Positions 15,991 through 25,334 are shown, counted from the first letter of the stretch. The stretch: DNA of 64,000 nt from Rhodococcus ruber (GCF_027270735.1 NZ_JAPWIJ010000002.1:372001-436000), one strand, 5' to 3'. Notes: a model not told the origin generated them from the sequence alone. Translations and numbers: made by a program.

Positions 15991-16929
15991 ATGATCTTCG
16001 GCATATGGCCCGGCGTGGCGAACGCAGATTTGGTGACGTTTCAGTCAGTCGACGCCCCGCCCGAGCGGGTGGACGAAACCCTGGTTGCGTTGACCGAATT
16101 GCAGGGACGTGCCGAGCAGTTCTACGTCAGATGCTTCCGCCATTTCGGCTCCGGCGTAGGAAATTTCGCGAATATCGAAGCGACCCCCGCGAACCCCGCC
16201 CAGTACGCAGGCAGTGGGCGACGAATCGACCTCGTCTGTAGCTACCAGTCCTCTGAACCGAACACCGAAGGGTTCGCGCGGTTCGTGCGGAAGGCGGTGA
16301 ACGACGTGCACGGCTGGGGCGGTGGCAAGGTTCAGATCGGCGAGGAGCTGAATATGCCTGCACCCCTCGATGGCGGTAGCCCAGGCTGCTTCGAGGCCGT
16401 CTCCGCAGCAGTGGCAGCCGCTGTCGACGAGCGCGCGAGGACAGGCGCCGATGTGCTCATCGGCGTGAACGCAGCCGGGCTTGCCGATGAGGAGTTCTGG
16501 CATCGCCTTGCCGGCTCGCTGACTCCAGCCCTGGTCGCTCAGCTCGACTACCTGGGACTCGACTTCTTCCCCGATGTCTTCCATCCGGTTCCTCTGCACG
16601 AGATTTCGGACGCGACAACCTATCTCGTGCGCACAGCACGACACCGCGCTACTGTCGCCGGCTTCTCCCCTGTCCTCCCGTTTCATGTCACCGAAACCGG
16701 GTGGCCGACCGGAGCGGGCCGGGACGAAGCCACCCAAGCGCAGATTCTCGAACTGGTCGCCGAGGCAGTCGTCAACGCGAACTGCGATGTGACGGCCTAC
16801 GAACTCTTCGGCCTGAGGGACATCGTCACCGACGACCGATGGCAGAACGAGTGGGGCGTACTTCGCGACGACTACACCAGAAAACCCGGGTTCGACGCAC
16901 TCTGCCGCCTGTTCGCACGCCACCTTTGA
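15991..16929 (+). CDS. Predicted intracellular TIM-barrel glycoside hydrolase
   Basis: 312 residues with no signal peptide. Two motifs match clan GH-A active sites: QIGEELNMP (Glu119, acid/base position) and FHVTETGWPTG (Glu235, nucleophile position). Strand-like segments LIGVNAAG and LDYLGLDFFP suit a beta/alpha barrel. The exact GH family is not recognised, and the substrate is probably a small internalised glycoside. Start ATG 15991 follows AGGGGAA. Under likely PadR control by the twin operators. Confidence 0.65.
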   Translation: MIFGIWPGVANADLVTFQSVDAPPERVDETLVALTELQGRAEQFYVRCFRHFGSGVGNFANIEATPANPAQYAGSGRRIDLVCSYQSSEPNTEGFARFVRKAVNDVHGWGGGKVQIGEELNMPAPLDGGSPGCFEAVSAAVAAAVDERARTGADVLIGVNAAGLADEEFWHRLAGSLTPALVAQLDYLGLDFFPDVFHPVPLHEISDATTYLVRTARHRATVAGFSPVLPFHVTETGWPTGAGRDEATQAQILELVAEAVVNANCDVTAYELFGLRDIVTDDRWQNEWGVLRDDYTRKPGFDALCRLFARHL

Positions 16930-16995
16930 CGTGCGCCCCGGTCAAGGCCGGACCGCCGACAGAGACGTCGTCGAAACCTGTGCAGGCTGACTACA

Positions 16996-17946
16996 TCAGG
17001 ACCTGGCAACGCCACCCTCGATGGCACGCCTGATATCCCGCGCAACAGAATTCGCGCGGCTCCAATCCCATTGAAGGGCCCCGCCCTCGGTGGACCATTG
17101 CCAACCGTCGTCGAACTCTCTGTTCTCCGTGAGACTGTCTGCCAAATCTGTCAGCATGGCGCTGATGGACAGCCAACGCGGACCGCGTTCGTCCGATCCC
17201 GACTTGTCGAATTCGGAGACACATCCATACAGCTCGCCGGGACGGGTGTCGACGAACAAGAAGTTGCCGTCCATGCCTGCAAACGGGACGAATGCAGGAG
17301 CGAAGGTGAAGGCATTTTCCCCCGCAGAGGGCGGCACCGACAACCCACGTGCGCTCCACACGTCGGCCCAGATCTGAATCATCTCTGCTCGCTCCTCGAC
17401 CATCGCGTCGAGACTCAGGAATTGGTAGCGCGGCAAGATCGCGACGAATGCGGGCCCCGAGGTATCGCCGTCGACCAGCTCGAAGAACTCGACCAGCTCC
17501 GCAGGCCACTTCTGCCCAGTCGCGGATATCGCCTGTTCGATCGATTCGGATTCGGCCCCCGAGATCGAGTTCTCCGGAAAACGCTCGTGCAGCCAGTCCG
17601 TGATGCGAGCCCACTGCTCCCGAACCGATCCCGGTCGCGTCGGATGCAGACTGCTCGACGGCATCGATCCACTGGCCCGCCGTCGGTTTTCCTCGTCGCG
17701 GATTCGTCGCTCTACGTCAGCTATGAGGTCCCCGCGAGTCTTCGAGGACTCACCGAATTCGGGTACTGGGACATGCGTCGCGCTCAATGTCGCCCAGACG
17801 GCGGCCTCCGGCCGCTCCGTGAGCGATGACAACGCGCTATCGACAACCTCTCCGAACGCGGCATCGTCGCCGTCGACATAACCGTCTCGAACCACGACCC
17901 TTGCCGCCGAATCGACCTGTGACATTGCCCAATAGACCATCAGCAC
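16996..17946 (-). CDS. SMI1/KNR4-family protein
   Basis: 316 residues. The SMI1/KNR4 domain occupies about residues 105-300: WPAELVEFFELVDGD, RYQFLSLDAMVEE, FVPFAGMDGNFLFVDTRPGELYGCVSEFD. The N-terminal 100 residues are acidic and helical. The same core phrase recurs in the protein at 59994-61379, showing that the two are paralogues. In bacteria this family includes immunity proteins of polymorphic toxins, but no toxin gene lies beside this copy. GTG 17946, ATG 17940 and ATG 17925 are alternative starts. Confidence 0.82.
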   Translation of the reverse strand: MLMVYWAMSQVDSAARVVVRDGYVDGDDAAFGEVVDSALSSLTERPEAAVWATLSATHVPVPEFGESSKTRGDLIADVERRIRDEENRRRASGSMPSSSLHPTRPGSVREQWARITDWLHERFPENSISGAESESIEQAISATGQKWPAELVEFFELVDGDTSGPAFVAILPRYQFLSLDAMVEERAEMIQIWADVWSARGLSVPPSAGENAFTFAPAFVPFAGMDGNFLFVDTRPGELYGCVSEFDKSGSDERGPRWLSISAMLTDLADSLTENREFDDGWQWSTEGGALQWDWSRANSVARDIRRAIEGGVARS

Positions 17947-18035
17947 AGCCTAAGTCCTGCCGAGTTCGCTGCTGGACCGGAGTTCGGACCGGGTCGACGG
18001 ATGGACACCTCCGGAGGGATCCTGTCGACTGATCC

Positions 18036-18083
18036 TTGAACATGTTCAAAATAGGGGCTACCGTCCATTTTGAACACGTTCAG
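18036..18083. promoter_or_regulatory. Two TetR-type palindromes upstream of 18099 gene
   Basis: TTGAACATGTTCAA (18036-18049) is a perfect palindrome, and TTGAACACGTTCAG (18070-18083) is a near copy, centres 34 bp apart. They directly precede the TetR gene at 18099 and fit an autoregulated operon. Confidence 0.65.
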
Positions 18084-18098
18084 AATTGAGGCGAATCG

Positions 18099-18770
18099 AT
18101 GGCTCGCACATCCGGCACCCGCGACAAGGTGGTCGAGGTAGCTCTACGCCTCTTTCGCGACGAAGGGTTTCACGCAACCACGATGCGTCGCATTGCCGAC
18201 GAAGCGGGCGTCTCTCTCGGGAATGCCTACTACTACTTCGCAGGCAAGGATGAGCTTGTCAACGAGCTGTACATGGTGATTCAGCGCGATCATCGCGAGC
18301 GGGCGCTCAGCGTCCTCGTCGACGGCGGATCGCTGTCCGAAAATCTTGCCGCCGTACTGCATTCCGGCCTGGACGTGATGGAGCCCTATCACGCGTTCGG
18401 TGGATCCTTCCTGCATTTGGCGTTGCCGACGAGCACGAGTTCCAGTCCGTTCTCGGAAGAATCGTCCGACGCCCGATCCATGGCCATCGATCTCATGCGA
18501 ACCACCCTGAGCGCGTCGAAACAGAAGGTTCCGGCGTCACTGAAAGACGCTCTCCCGACACTGCTCTGGATGATCTACATGGGAGTCACTCTGCACTGGG
18601 TGACCGACTCCTCGGACAACCAGCGGCGCACGCGCGTACTGGTCGACGGGCTCGTTCCCGTCGTATCCAAGGCCGTGCGCCTTGCTCGTCTCCCCGTGGC
18701 ACGGGGGTTGGTCACCGACGTGGCCGGTCTCTTGAAACGAATGACCTCGTCGGAAGGGTTGGACCAGTGA
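18099..18770 (+). CDS. TetR-family transcriptional regulator
   Basis: 223 residues. N-terminal helix-turn-helix: VVEVALRLFRDEGFHATTMR then RIADEAGVSLGNAYYYFAGKDELV. The C-terminal ligand domain is divergent. The gene ends with a 4-bp GTGA overlap with the epimerase gene, so the two are coupled, and the ligand may relate to that enzyme. Probably self-regulated through the two upstream TTGAAC palindromes. Confidence 0.88.
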   Translation: MARTSGTRDKVVEVALRLFRDEGFHATTMRRIADEAGVSLGNAYYYFAGKDELVNELYMVIQRDHRERALSVLVDGGSLSENLAAVLHSGLDVMEPYHAFGGSFLHLALPTSTSSSPFSEESSDARSMAIDLMRTTLSASKQKVPASLKDALPTLLWMIYMGVTLHWVTDSSDNQRRTRVLVDGLVPVVSKAVRLARLPVARGLVTDVAGLLKRMTSSEGLDQ

Positions 18771-19699
18771 ACGATTCACCATCGAGTGTCGTCATCTGCG
18801 GTGCCTCCGGCTATATCGGCGGCTACCTGCGTCGCTACTACGAAGAACGCGATATCCAAGTCGAGACCATCGGCCGCGGAACATCCAACGACGCAACGTG
18901 GTCCGACCATCGCAGCATTGTCGAGGTTCTCGACGGTGCCGATCTGGTCGTCAATCTCGCAGGCCGCTCGGTGAGCTGTCGCTACAACACGAAAAACGCA
19001 GACGAGATCATGTCGTCGCGAATCCAGACGACCGCCCAACTCGGGCGTGCCCTGGCTCAGGCACAGAACCCACCCGAGTTGTGGGTCAACGCCAGCACCG
19101 GAACCATCTATCGAGATTCGCGTGATCGGCCGATGGACGAGCTGTCGGGTGAGCTGGGGTCGGGCTTCTCGGTCGAGGTAGCTCGCGCCTGGGAACGTGA
19201 ATTGTTCGACGCTGATGTGGCAACTCGCAAAGTGGCGCTCCGAATGTCGATCGTATTGGGCGCAGGTGGCGGGGCCATCAATCCGATCATCGACCTGGCA
19301 CGAGTCGGACTCGGCGGCACGATGGGCGACGGCGGCCAGATGTTCAGTTGGGTGCACGTCGCGGACGTTGCCCGTGTGCTCGATCATCTCTACGACAACC
19401 GAGGCATTTCCGGCCCTGTCAACGTCGCCACTCCGTTTCCGGTGACCAACGACGAGCTGATGCATCGGGTCAGGAACGCCATGGGCCGAAGCCGCGGACT
19501 GCCGACTCCGGCATGGCTGCTGCAATTCGGCGCTCGAGTGATTCGCACCGAGGCAGAGCTGGTCTTGAAGAGCCGATGGGTGGATCCATATGTGCTGACA
19601 GACAGCGGTTTCGAGTTTCGATATCCGACGCTGGACGACGCGCTGGCCGACATCGCATCCGAGACGCCCCGAGGGTTGCTCCCCGTCGCCCTGGGATGA
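18767..19699 (+). CDS. TIGR01777-type NAD-dependent epimerase (SulA-like)
   Basis: 310 residues of the short-chain extended epimerase class: GASGYIGGYLRRYY Rossmann motif, VVNLAGRSVSCRYN, ASTGTIYRD, and the C-terminal DUF1731 region (ATPFPVTNDELMHRVRNAMGR, TEAELVLKSRWVDP, GFEFRYPTLDDAL). The catalytic role of this family is unknown. GTG start overlaps the TetR stop. Convergent with the SDR gene 18 bp away. Confidence 0.87.
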   Translation: MNDSPSSVVICGASGYIGGYLRRYYEERDIQVETIGRGTSNDATWSDHRSIVEVLDGADLVVNLAGRSVSCRYNTKNADEIMSSRIQTTAQLGRALAQAQNPPELWVNASTGTIYRDSRDRPMDELSGELGSGFSVEVARAWERELFDADVATRKVALRMSIVLGAGGGAINPIIDLARVGLGGTMGDGGQMFSWVHVADVARVLDHLYDNRGISGPVNVATPFPVTNDELMHRVRNAMGRSRGLPTPAWLLQFGARVIRTEAELVLKSRWVDPYVLTDSGFEFRYPTLDDALADIASETPRGLLPVALG

Positions 19700-19717
19700 C
19701 GGGGAGCTCCTCGATCT

Positions 19718-20473
19718 CTACACCAGCGACGCAGACAACCCGCCATCGAGGATGTAGTGGCTACCGGTGATCCACGACGCCCGGTCCGAGGCGAGGAACA
19801 ATGTCACCTCGGCGATGTCCTCGGGTGTTCCCAGTCGTCCCTGCTTCGCGGCGACCAGGTCACCGAATGGAATCTGTGTCGCGGCCTCGAAGTCCGGGAC
19901 CAAGCGATCGACCATTGCGGTATCGGCGAATCCAGGGCACACCGCGTTCACTCGCACTCCCGATGCCCGCATCTCGATGGCCGCCACACGGGTGAGCTGA
20001 ATGACCGCAGCCTTTGTGGCGCAATAGGAGCCGAGCAACGCTGTTCCGCCAACGCCGGCCAGCGACGCGATGTTGACGATGTTCCCCTTCGATTCGATCA
20101 GTGCGCCGATCGCGGCTTTCATCACCAGGAACGTGCCTTTGACGTTGACGGCGTAGATCTTGTCGAAGCTTTCTGTCGACTGCTGGAGCAGCGGTGACGA
20201 TACTTCGATTCCCGCGTTGTTGACGACGATGTCGAGTCCACCCAAGATCTCGATGGCCTGGGCGACCGCGCTCTGAACTTGCCCCTCGTCGGACACATCA
20301 CAGTTCGCTATGCCCGCAGCACCGATCTCCTGTGCCGTCTTTGCCGCTGCACCTTCGTCGATGTCGCTGACGACGACGCGTGCACCGCGCTCGATGAACA
20401 TCGTGGAGATGGCTTTTCCGATGCCGGCTCCGGACCCGGTGACGAATACTCGCTTGCCCTCGAACTCGGTCAT
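19718..20473 (-). CDS. Short-chain dehydrogenase/reductase
   Basis: 251 residues of a classical SDR: cofactor motif VTGSGAGIGKA, Asp in VVVSDIDEGAA favouring NAD(H), NNAGIE, catalytic Ser in IASLAG and the YCATKAA Tyr/Lys motif, and the C-terminal SWITGSHYILDGG. Probably oxidises or reduces a hydroxy or keto group on the CoA-activated substrate of this operon. ATG overlaps the stop of the CoA ligase by 4 bases; last gene of a three-gene unit. Confidence 0.9.
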   Translation of the reverse strand: MTEFEGKRVFVTGSGAGIGKAISTMFIERGARVVVSDIDEGAAAKTAQEIGAAGIANCDVSDEGQVQSAVAQAIEILGGLDIVVNNAGIEVSSPLLQQSTESFDKIYAVNVKGTFLVMKAAIGALIESKGNIVNIASLAGVGGTALLGSYCATKAAVIQLTRVAAIEMRASGVRVNAVCPGFADTAMVDRLVPDFEAATQIPFGDLVAAKQGRLGTPEDIAEVTLFLASDRASWITGSHYILDGGLSASLV

Positions 20474-22026
20474 GGTGTGCTTCCCTTCGATAGTGAGTGA
20501 GACATGGTGCTGCGCACTTCGGTCTTGAGGATCTTTCCCACTTTCGAGCGGGGAAGGTCGGTCCATATCTGAATCTGTTTGGGTGTCTTGATGCTTCCGA
20601 TCATTGCTTTCACGTGGGCGATCAGGTCCGTGTCGGTTGCATCCCGGCCAGGACGCAACAGCACTGCGGCGGTGACGCGTTCGCCCCACTTGTCGTCGGG
20701 CAGCCCAACGACGGCGCATTCCTTCACCGCCGGATGCGACAACAGAGCTTGCTCCACTTCGGCGGAGTAGACGTTGAACCCGCCGGTGATGATCATGTCC
20801 TTGGCACGATCGACGACGTACAGATAGCCGTCGTCGTCGAGATACCCGATGTCGCCGGTGTGGTGCCAGCCGTGTGCACCGACTTCGGCTGTCGCGTCCG
20901 GATTCTCGTGATAGCCCTCCATCACCAGAGGCCCGCGAACCACGATCTCGCCGCGCTCGCCGCGCTCGACCAGTCCACCGTCGTCGTTCATGATCGCCAC
21001 CGTTGTCAGTGGAGTCGGCTTTCCTGCCGAACTCAGTCGCTCGGTGGCGACCGATCCGTCGCTACGGAAGTGGTCGGCCGGAGCGAGCGTGGCGATCATG
21101 TTCGGTGCCTCGGTCTGCCCGAACAGCTGTCCGAGAACCGGCCCGATTCGGGTCAGCGCCTCTTCCAGTCGTGTCGGAGACATCGGCGCGGCCCCGTACC
21201 AGAGGCACCGCAGCGACGACAGGTCCGTGATGTCCAGATCCGGATGATCGAGCACACCGTAGATCACGGTCGGCGGAAGAAACGCGTGGGTGATGCCGTG
21301 TTGCTCGATGAGGGAGAGGAACTTCCCGACGTCCGGCGCGCCCATGACAACCACATGTCCACCCAGACTGAGGATGGGGAACGTCAGCACTCCAGCAGAG
21401 TGAGTCAGTGGGGCGAGAGCCAGGTACCGAGGCCGATCGCCGAAGGGATAGCTCATGAGTGCGGTTGCCGTGGAGGTCATCATGTTCTCCTCGGTCAATC
21501 TCACTCCCTTGGGCTTTCCTGTTGTGCCACCTGTGCCGGCGATCATGCACACGCCGTCCGCCGGCCGCCTGTCGATCACGGAATCGGAACCGTGTTCGAC
21601 GAGCCATCGCTCGTAAGAGAGCGCTCCTGGCACGTCGCCGTCCAGACAGACGAGCCATTCCAGCCGAGGGAGTTTTTCGCGAATGCGACCGACCAGGTCC
21701 GCAAAGGCTTTCTGGAAGAACAGGAATCGACAACCGAACAGGTCGAACAGTTGCCGATTCTCGTCCGCTTCGTTGCGTGGATTGATCGGGCACCACACTG
21801 CCCCTGCTCGCGAGATCGCGAATACACAGGTCAGCGCCAGCGGGTCGTTGGCGGAGAGCACGGCAACCCGATCGCCTGCCTCGATTCCGTTGTGCTGCAA
21901 CGCAGCGGCGATGGACACCGTGTCGTCGTACACCTGGCCGTAGTTTCGAGTGGAGTCACCGATCGTGAGACAGGGCGCATCTCGGCCCAGCGACACCCCT
22001 TTGTCGAGGTAGTCCGACAACCGCAT
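20470..22026 (-). CDS. Acyl-CoA synthetase (ANL superfamily)
   Basis: 518 residues. AMP-binding motif TGGTTGKPKGVRL, GQTEAPNM, HTGDIGYLDDDGYLYVVDRAKDMI and the C-terminal catalytic lysine in PRSKVGKILKTE are all intact, so it should adenylate a carboxylic acid and form its CoA thioester. The start MRLSDYLDK is chosen because it begins at the domain; the open frame continues far upstream without family features. Sits between the saccharopine-reductase-like gene (11 bp) and the SDR (4-bp overlap). Substrate unknown, perhaps a cyclic or branched acid. Confidence 0.9.
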   Translation of the reverse strand: MRLSDYLDKGVSLGRDAPCLTIGDSTRNYGQVYDDTVSIAAALQHNGIEAGDRVAVLSANDPLALTCVFAISRAGAVWCPINPRNEADENRQLFDLFGCRFLFFQKAFADLVGRIREKLPRLEWLVCLDGDVPGALSYERWLVEHGSDSVIDRRPADGVCMIAGTGGTTGKPKGVRLTEENMMTSTATALMSYPFGDRPRYLALAPLTHSAGVLTFPILSLGGHVVVMGAPDVGKFLSLIEQHGITHAFLPPTVIYGVLDHPDLDITDLSSLRCLWYGAAPMSPTRLEEALTRIGPVLGQLFGQTEAPNMIATLAPADHFRSDGSVATERLSSAGKPTPLTTVAIMNDDGGLVERGERGEIVVRGPLVMEGYHENPDATAEVGAHGWHHTGDIGYLDDDGYLYVVDRAKDMIITGGFNVYSAEVEQALLSHPAVKECAVVGLPDDKWGERVTAAVLLRPGRDATDTDLIAHVKAMIGSIKTPKQIQIWTDLPRSKVGKILKTEVRSTMSHSLSKGSTP

Positions 22027-22037
22027 CGGCCCATTCC

Positions 22038-23162
22038 TCAGCTGTGCGCGGTGACGATGGGCTCGAGCACCAGTCCGAAGGCGCGAAGGACGCCGAGCAG
22101 TTCCCGATGCCCGAATGCCTGGCAGCTGGACGCGAATCCGACCTTCTTCGGCGGCCCCTGCAGCAGATGCGCCGCGGCGAAGGCGTTGAGCAGCGCGGTC
22201 TGCTTGTAGTTGCAGTTGCCGTGAATCACCGTGTGCACGCGCCCGAGGGGTCCCGACGCGTACACCGAGTCCAGCGAGGTATTGATCCGCGGATTCTCCC
22301 GGGGTGGCGTCTCGCTTCGTACGGAGGCAGATACCGTGTCGATGATCTGGTACTTCTCCGCATCGGACTTGCCCTCCATCTGAGCCATTGCGGCAGAGAT
22401 GATTTGGGGTACCGCCAGCATGAGGGGTTTGTTGATGACGCCGCCGAGGGCCCGGGCGTTCGCTACTCGCGGATCGTTCTTGAACCACACCGGATGGGAT
22501 GTTCCGCCCCAGGGAAGCGCCAGGCCCAGGTCGTGCTGGCCGGGCACCACCACCTGCATGACTCCGTCGTCCGGCCATTCGACGTACTCGTTCTGCTCGA
22601 GATAGTAGGCCTTGGAGAACGCGGCGTTCGTGAGAATCGTATTGGTCGAGGCGACTGTCGGATGCCCCTTCCAGAAGACCTCGATGTCGAGGGTGTCCAG
22701 GCCCGGTGTCTCGAGGCAGATGTTCGCGGCAATCTCACCGATGCTGTACATCTGTGCCAAACCTGGTGTGAGCACCAGGTTTCGGGAGGCGAACTCGGCA
22801 CCGTATTTGGTTTCGGCGTCGATCATCCAGTCCTGTTCACCGGTGGTGTCGGTGTAGTGCGCGCCGATCTCGAGGCAGGCCTGCGCCACCTCGTGCCCGA
22901 ATCGAGAGAACGGCCCGACCGTGTTGAGGACGATCTCGGCACCACGAAACGCCTCGGCCAGGGCCGCAGCGGTGTGCTCGACCTCGACGACGTCGTGTTC
23001 GACGGTCTCGATGCCGGGCACCGCGTCGAGAATGCCTTTGACGCGGCCTTCGTCGCGCCCGGCGGCCAGGAAGGGAATGTTGTACTCACGCAGGTACTCA
23101 CAGATGAGTCTGCCGGTATAACCCGATGCACCGTAGACGACGACGCGCTTGTCCGTTGGCAT
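22038..23162 (-). CDS. Saccharopine dehydrogenase-like NAD(P)-binding reductase
   Basis: 374 residues. N-terminal Rossmann domain: RVVVYGASGYTGRLICEYL, followed by EIVLNTVGPFSRFG, the pattern of the saccharopine-dehydrogenase/trans-acting enoyl reductase family. The C-terminal half has NYKQTALLNAFAAAHLL and a final helix. Family members reduce lipid or polyketide intermediates, or have unknown roles. First gene of the unit with CoA ligase and SDR; divergent from a TetR that is its likely regulator. Confidence 0.83.
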   Translation of the reverse strand: MPTDKRVVVYGASGYTGRLICEYLREYNIPFLAAGRDEGRVKGILDAVPGIETVEHDVVEVEHTAAALAEAFRGAEIVLNTVGPFSRFGHEVAQACLEIGAHYTDTTGEQDWMIDAETKYGAEFASRNLVLTPGLAQMYSIGEIAANICLETPGLDTLDIEVFWKGHPTVASTNTILTNAAFSKAYYLEQNEYVEWPDDGVMQVVVPGQHDLGLALPWGGTSHPVWFKNDPRVANARALGGVINKPLMLAVPQIISAAMAQMEGKSDAEKYQIIDTVSASVRSETPPRENPRINTSLDSVYASGPLGRVHTVIHGNCNYKQTALLNAFAAAHLLQGPPKKVGFASSCQAFGHRELLGVLRAFGLVLEPIVTAHS

Positions 23163-23404
23163 GGAAAGTCCTCTCGTGGACGGCCCGTCCGCAGGGCGGA
23201 CCGAGTTGGGTTGCGAGTTGGAGCACCGGAGGGGACGAATGTTCATCCACCGCTCCGGCATGTGCTGTGGGTCACAGTAGGCTAGAATTTGAACAGACGT
23301 CAAGCTTTTTCTTGACAACTGTCCAGGCAGCGCGAAATGCGGTGGTTCGCAACTTCGCCGTCGGGCATACACTGGGACATCTACGCGCGGAAAGGACCCG
23401 GACC

Positions 23405-24043
23405 ATGACACAAACGGTCGATCCGCGCGCGCGTATCGAAGAGCGCGCTCGCAACAAGTTCGAGTCCAAGCGAACCGAACTGGCGCAGGCGACGCTGCAC
23501 ACGCTGGCCGAGCTGGGTTATGCGCGCACCTCGCTACGAGAGATTGCGCAAAATTCCGAGTTCTCGCACGGCGTCCTGCACTACTACTTCACCGACAAAC
23601 TCGACCTCATCACGCACGCAGTTCGCCAGTACGAGGCCATCTGCGTCACCCGCTACGACGAGGTGGTGGCCAACGCAGTCGACGCGACGGGCCTCTACGC
23701 GGACTTCGAGGCCAAGTACTTCGCCACTCTCGCTGCGGACGCCGGCATCCATCGACTCTGGTACGACCTGCGGAATCAAGCTCTGTTCGACGACTCGTTC
23801 CGTACCGAGGTGCTCGAGATAGAAGAGCGTCGGGTGGACATGATCTGGCGCGTCGTTGCTCGTTACTGCGAGCTTCGCGGAACCACACTTTCTCTCGATC
23901 GGGCGTCGGCGTACGTGCTTCTCGACGGCATCTTTCAGCGAGCCCTTCTGCACCACCTCGCAGGAAAGCCGGCCGAGATCGACGCCGCGCGAGCACAATT
24001 GCGCTCCGCTTTCACGATGGTGGATTGCTCGACGCCTCAGTAG
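23405..24043 (+). CDS. TetR-family transcriptional regulator
   Basis: 212 residues from the ATG at 23405. Helix-turn-helix: LHTLAELGYARTSLREIAQN then SEFSHGVLHYYFTDKLDLI. The C-terminal domain is of the TetR_C type found in BetI-like proteins. Divergent from the saccharopine-reductase/CoA ligase/SDR operon; the 242-bp gap contains the inverted repeat GTCAAG-6-CTTGAC at 23299-23316, which overlaps a TTGACA-like hexamer. Control of that operon is inferred. Confidence 0.88.
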   Translation: MTQTVDPRARIEERARNKFESKRTELAQATLHTLAELGYARTSLREIAQNSEFSHGVLHYYFTDKLDLITHAVRQYEAICVTRYDEVVANAVDATGLYADFEAKYFATLAADAGIHRLWYDLRNQALFDDSFRTEVLEIEERRVDMIWRVVARYCELRGTTLSLDRASAYVLLDGIFQRALLHHLAGKPAEIDAARAQLRSAFTMVDCSTPQ

Positions 24044-25245
24044 GCCCCCGGCCGGGTTCCTGTATAGATGCCCGGCACTCGAAAGCGCAGGGGCGCTTCG
24101 GCGTATTCCTCGAGTGCGTGTGCCGTCCACCCGACGATCCGGGCGAATGCGAACAGCATCTCCGGCGTGTCGGCCCTGAGCCCGAAGGCGAGGGTAAACG
24201 TGGCGAGAGCGAGATCCGAGTTGGGAAAGGTATCGAACCTGTTGCTCACCTCATCGATGATGACGTCCGCAGCAGCGATGACCGAGGGGTCCGCACCGTG
24301 CGCGGGATCGCGAAGCAATCGAAGCAGTTCCTCGGCACGAGGGTCTCGATCTGTGTAAACGACATGCCCGAACCCGGGCACTCGCGCACCGGATCTGAAT
24401 TGTGTTGCCAGAGCAGCTATCGGATCGTCGATGGCCGTCGTCAAGAATCGATACACGGGGTCGGCGGCGGAACCGTGCAAAGGGCCATCGATGCACCCCA
24501 GTCCGGCGGCGAGGACGGAATGCAGATTGGCGCGGGTACTCGCGGCCACCCGCACTCCGAGAGTCGAGGCAGCCAGACCGTGATCGGCCATCAGCACCAG
24601 CGCAGCCTGTAGCGGCACGAGTCCGCCCGGGTCGGATCGGTCGGACTTCACTGCTGTCCAGACAGATTCGGCCACAGTTGTTTCCGGCGATCCGTCGCCG
24701 AGGGCCGCCGCCACAATTGCCAGCAGTTGCCCCGCCTCGCGCACCACCGCGGCGGACCCGATGTCGAATCGCAGCGGACGGTAGGTGGACGCGACATCGA
24801 CGGCGATCCGTATGCAATCGAGCGACCGGCCATCCGGTGCCACCAGTGCTATCGCTTCTCGACATCGTTGCACCACAACAGGATCAGCGATGAACTGCAC
24901 CTCCTCCAGCATTTCCCCGGTCCAGACGAAGTGTGCAATCGACTCGAACGAGCGCGAGCTGAGCTCGACGGCATCGAGGCCCCGGTAGTACAGATGCCCG
25001 TCGTCGATCAATGTGATCTGTGTCCGAATCCGCTCCACTGCACCGATATCCGTGCGGCGGGCAGTGTCGCGGCCGGCGAGCGCTTCCACCTCGTCGACGT
25101 CGAACACACTTCCTCGCACTCCCGCCAGCCGAGTGCTCGTCAGCAGACCGCGGCTCACATAGGCGTACACCGTTTCGGGCTTGACGCCCAGACGTGCTGC
25201 AGCCTGGACGGTGGTGAGCATATTTCGACCGTCGGAATGCCTCAT
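24037..25245 (-). CDS. Citrate synthase-like protein with N-terminal helix-turn-helix
   Basis: 402 residues. Residues 10-50 are a MerR/excisionase-like DNA-binding motif (LTTVQAAARLGVKPETVYAY with VSRGLLTSTRL and FDVDEVEAL). The rest is a citrate synthase domain with its key residues: GPLHGSA, PGFGHVVYTDRDP, SDLALATFT (Asp at the catalytic acid position) and FARIVGWTAHALEEYAE. It may therefore be both an enzyme and a promoter-binding sensor. Divergent from a second citrate synthase across an inverted repeat. The ATG at 25245 follows AAAGACGG; ATG 25221 is an alternative. Confidence 0.85.
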   Translation of the reverse strand: MRHSDGRNMLTTVQAAARLGVKPETVYAYVSRGLLTSTRLAGVRGSVFDVDEVEALAGRDTARRTDIGAVERIRTQITLIDDGHLYYRGLDAVELSSRSFESIAHFVWTGEMLEEVQFIADPVVVQRCREAIALVAPDGRSLDCIRIAVDVASTYRPLRFDIGSAAVVREAGQLLAIVAAALGDGSPETTVAESVWTAVKSDRSDPGGLVPLQAALVLMADHGLAASTLGVRVAASTRANLHSVLAAGLGCIDGPLHGSAADPVYRFLTTAIDDPIAALATQFRSGARVPGFGHVVYTDRDPRAEELLRLLRDPAHGADPSVIAAADVIIDEVSNRFDTFPNSDLALATFTLAFGLRADTPEMLFAFARIVGWTAHALEEYAEAPLRFRVPGIYTGTRPGAY

Positions 25246-25259
25246 AGCCGTCTTTCACA

Positions 25260-25288
25260 TTGATTGGATCAACATTGACAACAATCAA
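25260..25288. promoter_or_regulatory. Inverted repeat between divergent citrate synthases
   Basis: TTGATTG (25260-25266) and CAATCAA (25282-25288) form 7-bp perfect arms around a 15-bp spacer that includes a TTGACA-like hexamer. It lies 15 bp before the start of the HTH-citrate synthase and 47 bp before the other one, a fitting site for the HTH domain. Confidence 0.5.
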
Positions 25289-25334
25289 CGTTAGCGCGGA
25301 TTGTGGTGGTTGACCAGCGCAAAGGAGATCAGTC

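Noticed and set aside
20470-22578. Very long version (702 codons) of the acyl-CoA synthetase
   Set aside because: The added N-terminus lies opposite the saccharopine-reductase-like gene in a different frame, is Arg/Gly-rich and shows no family features.
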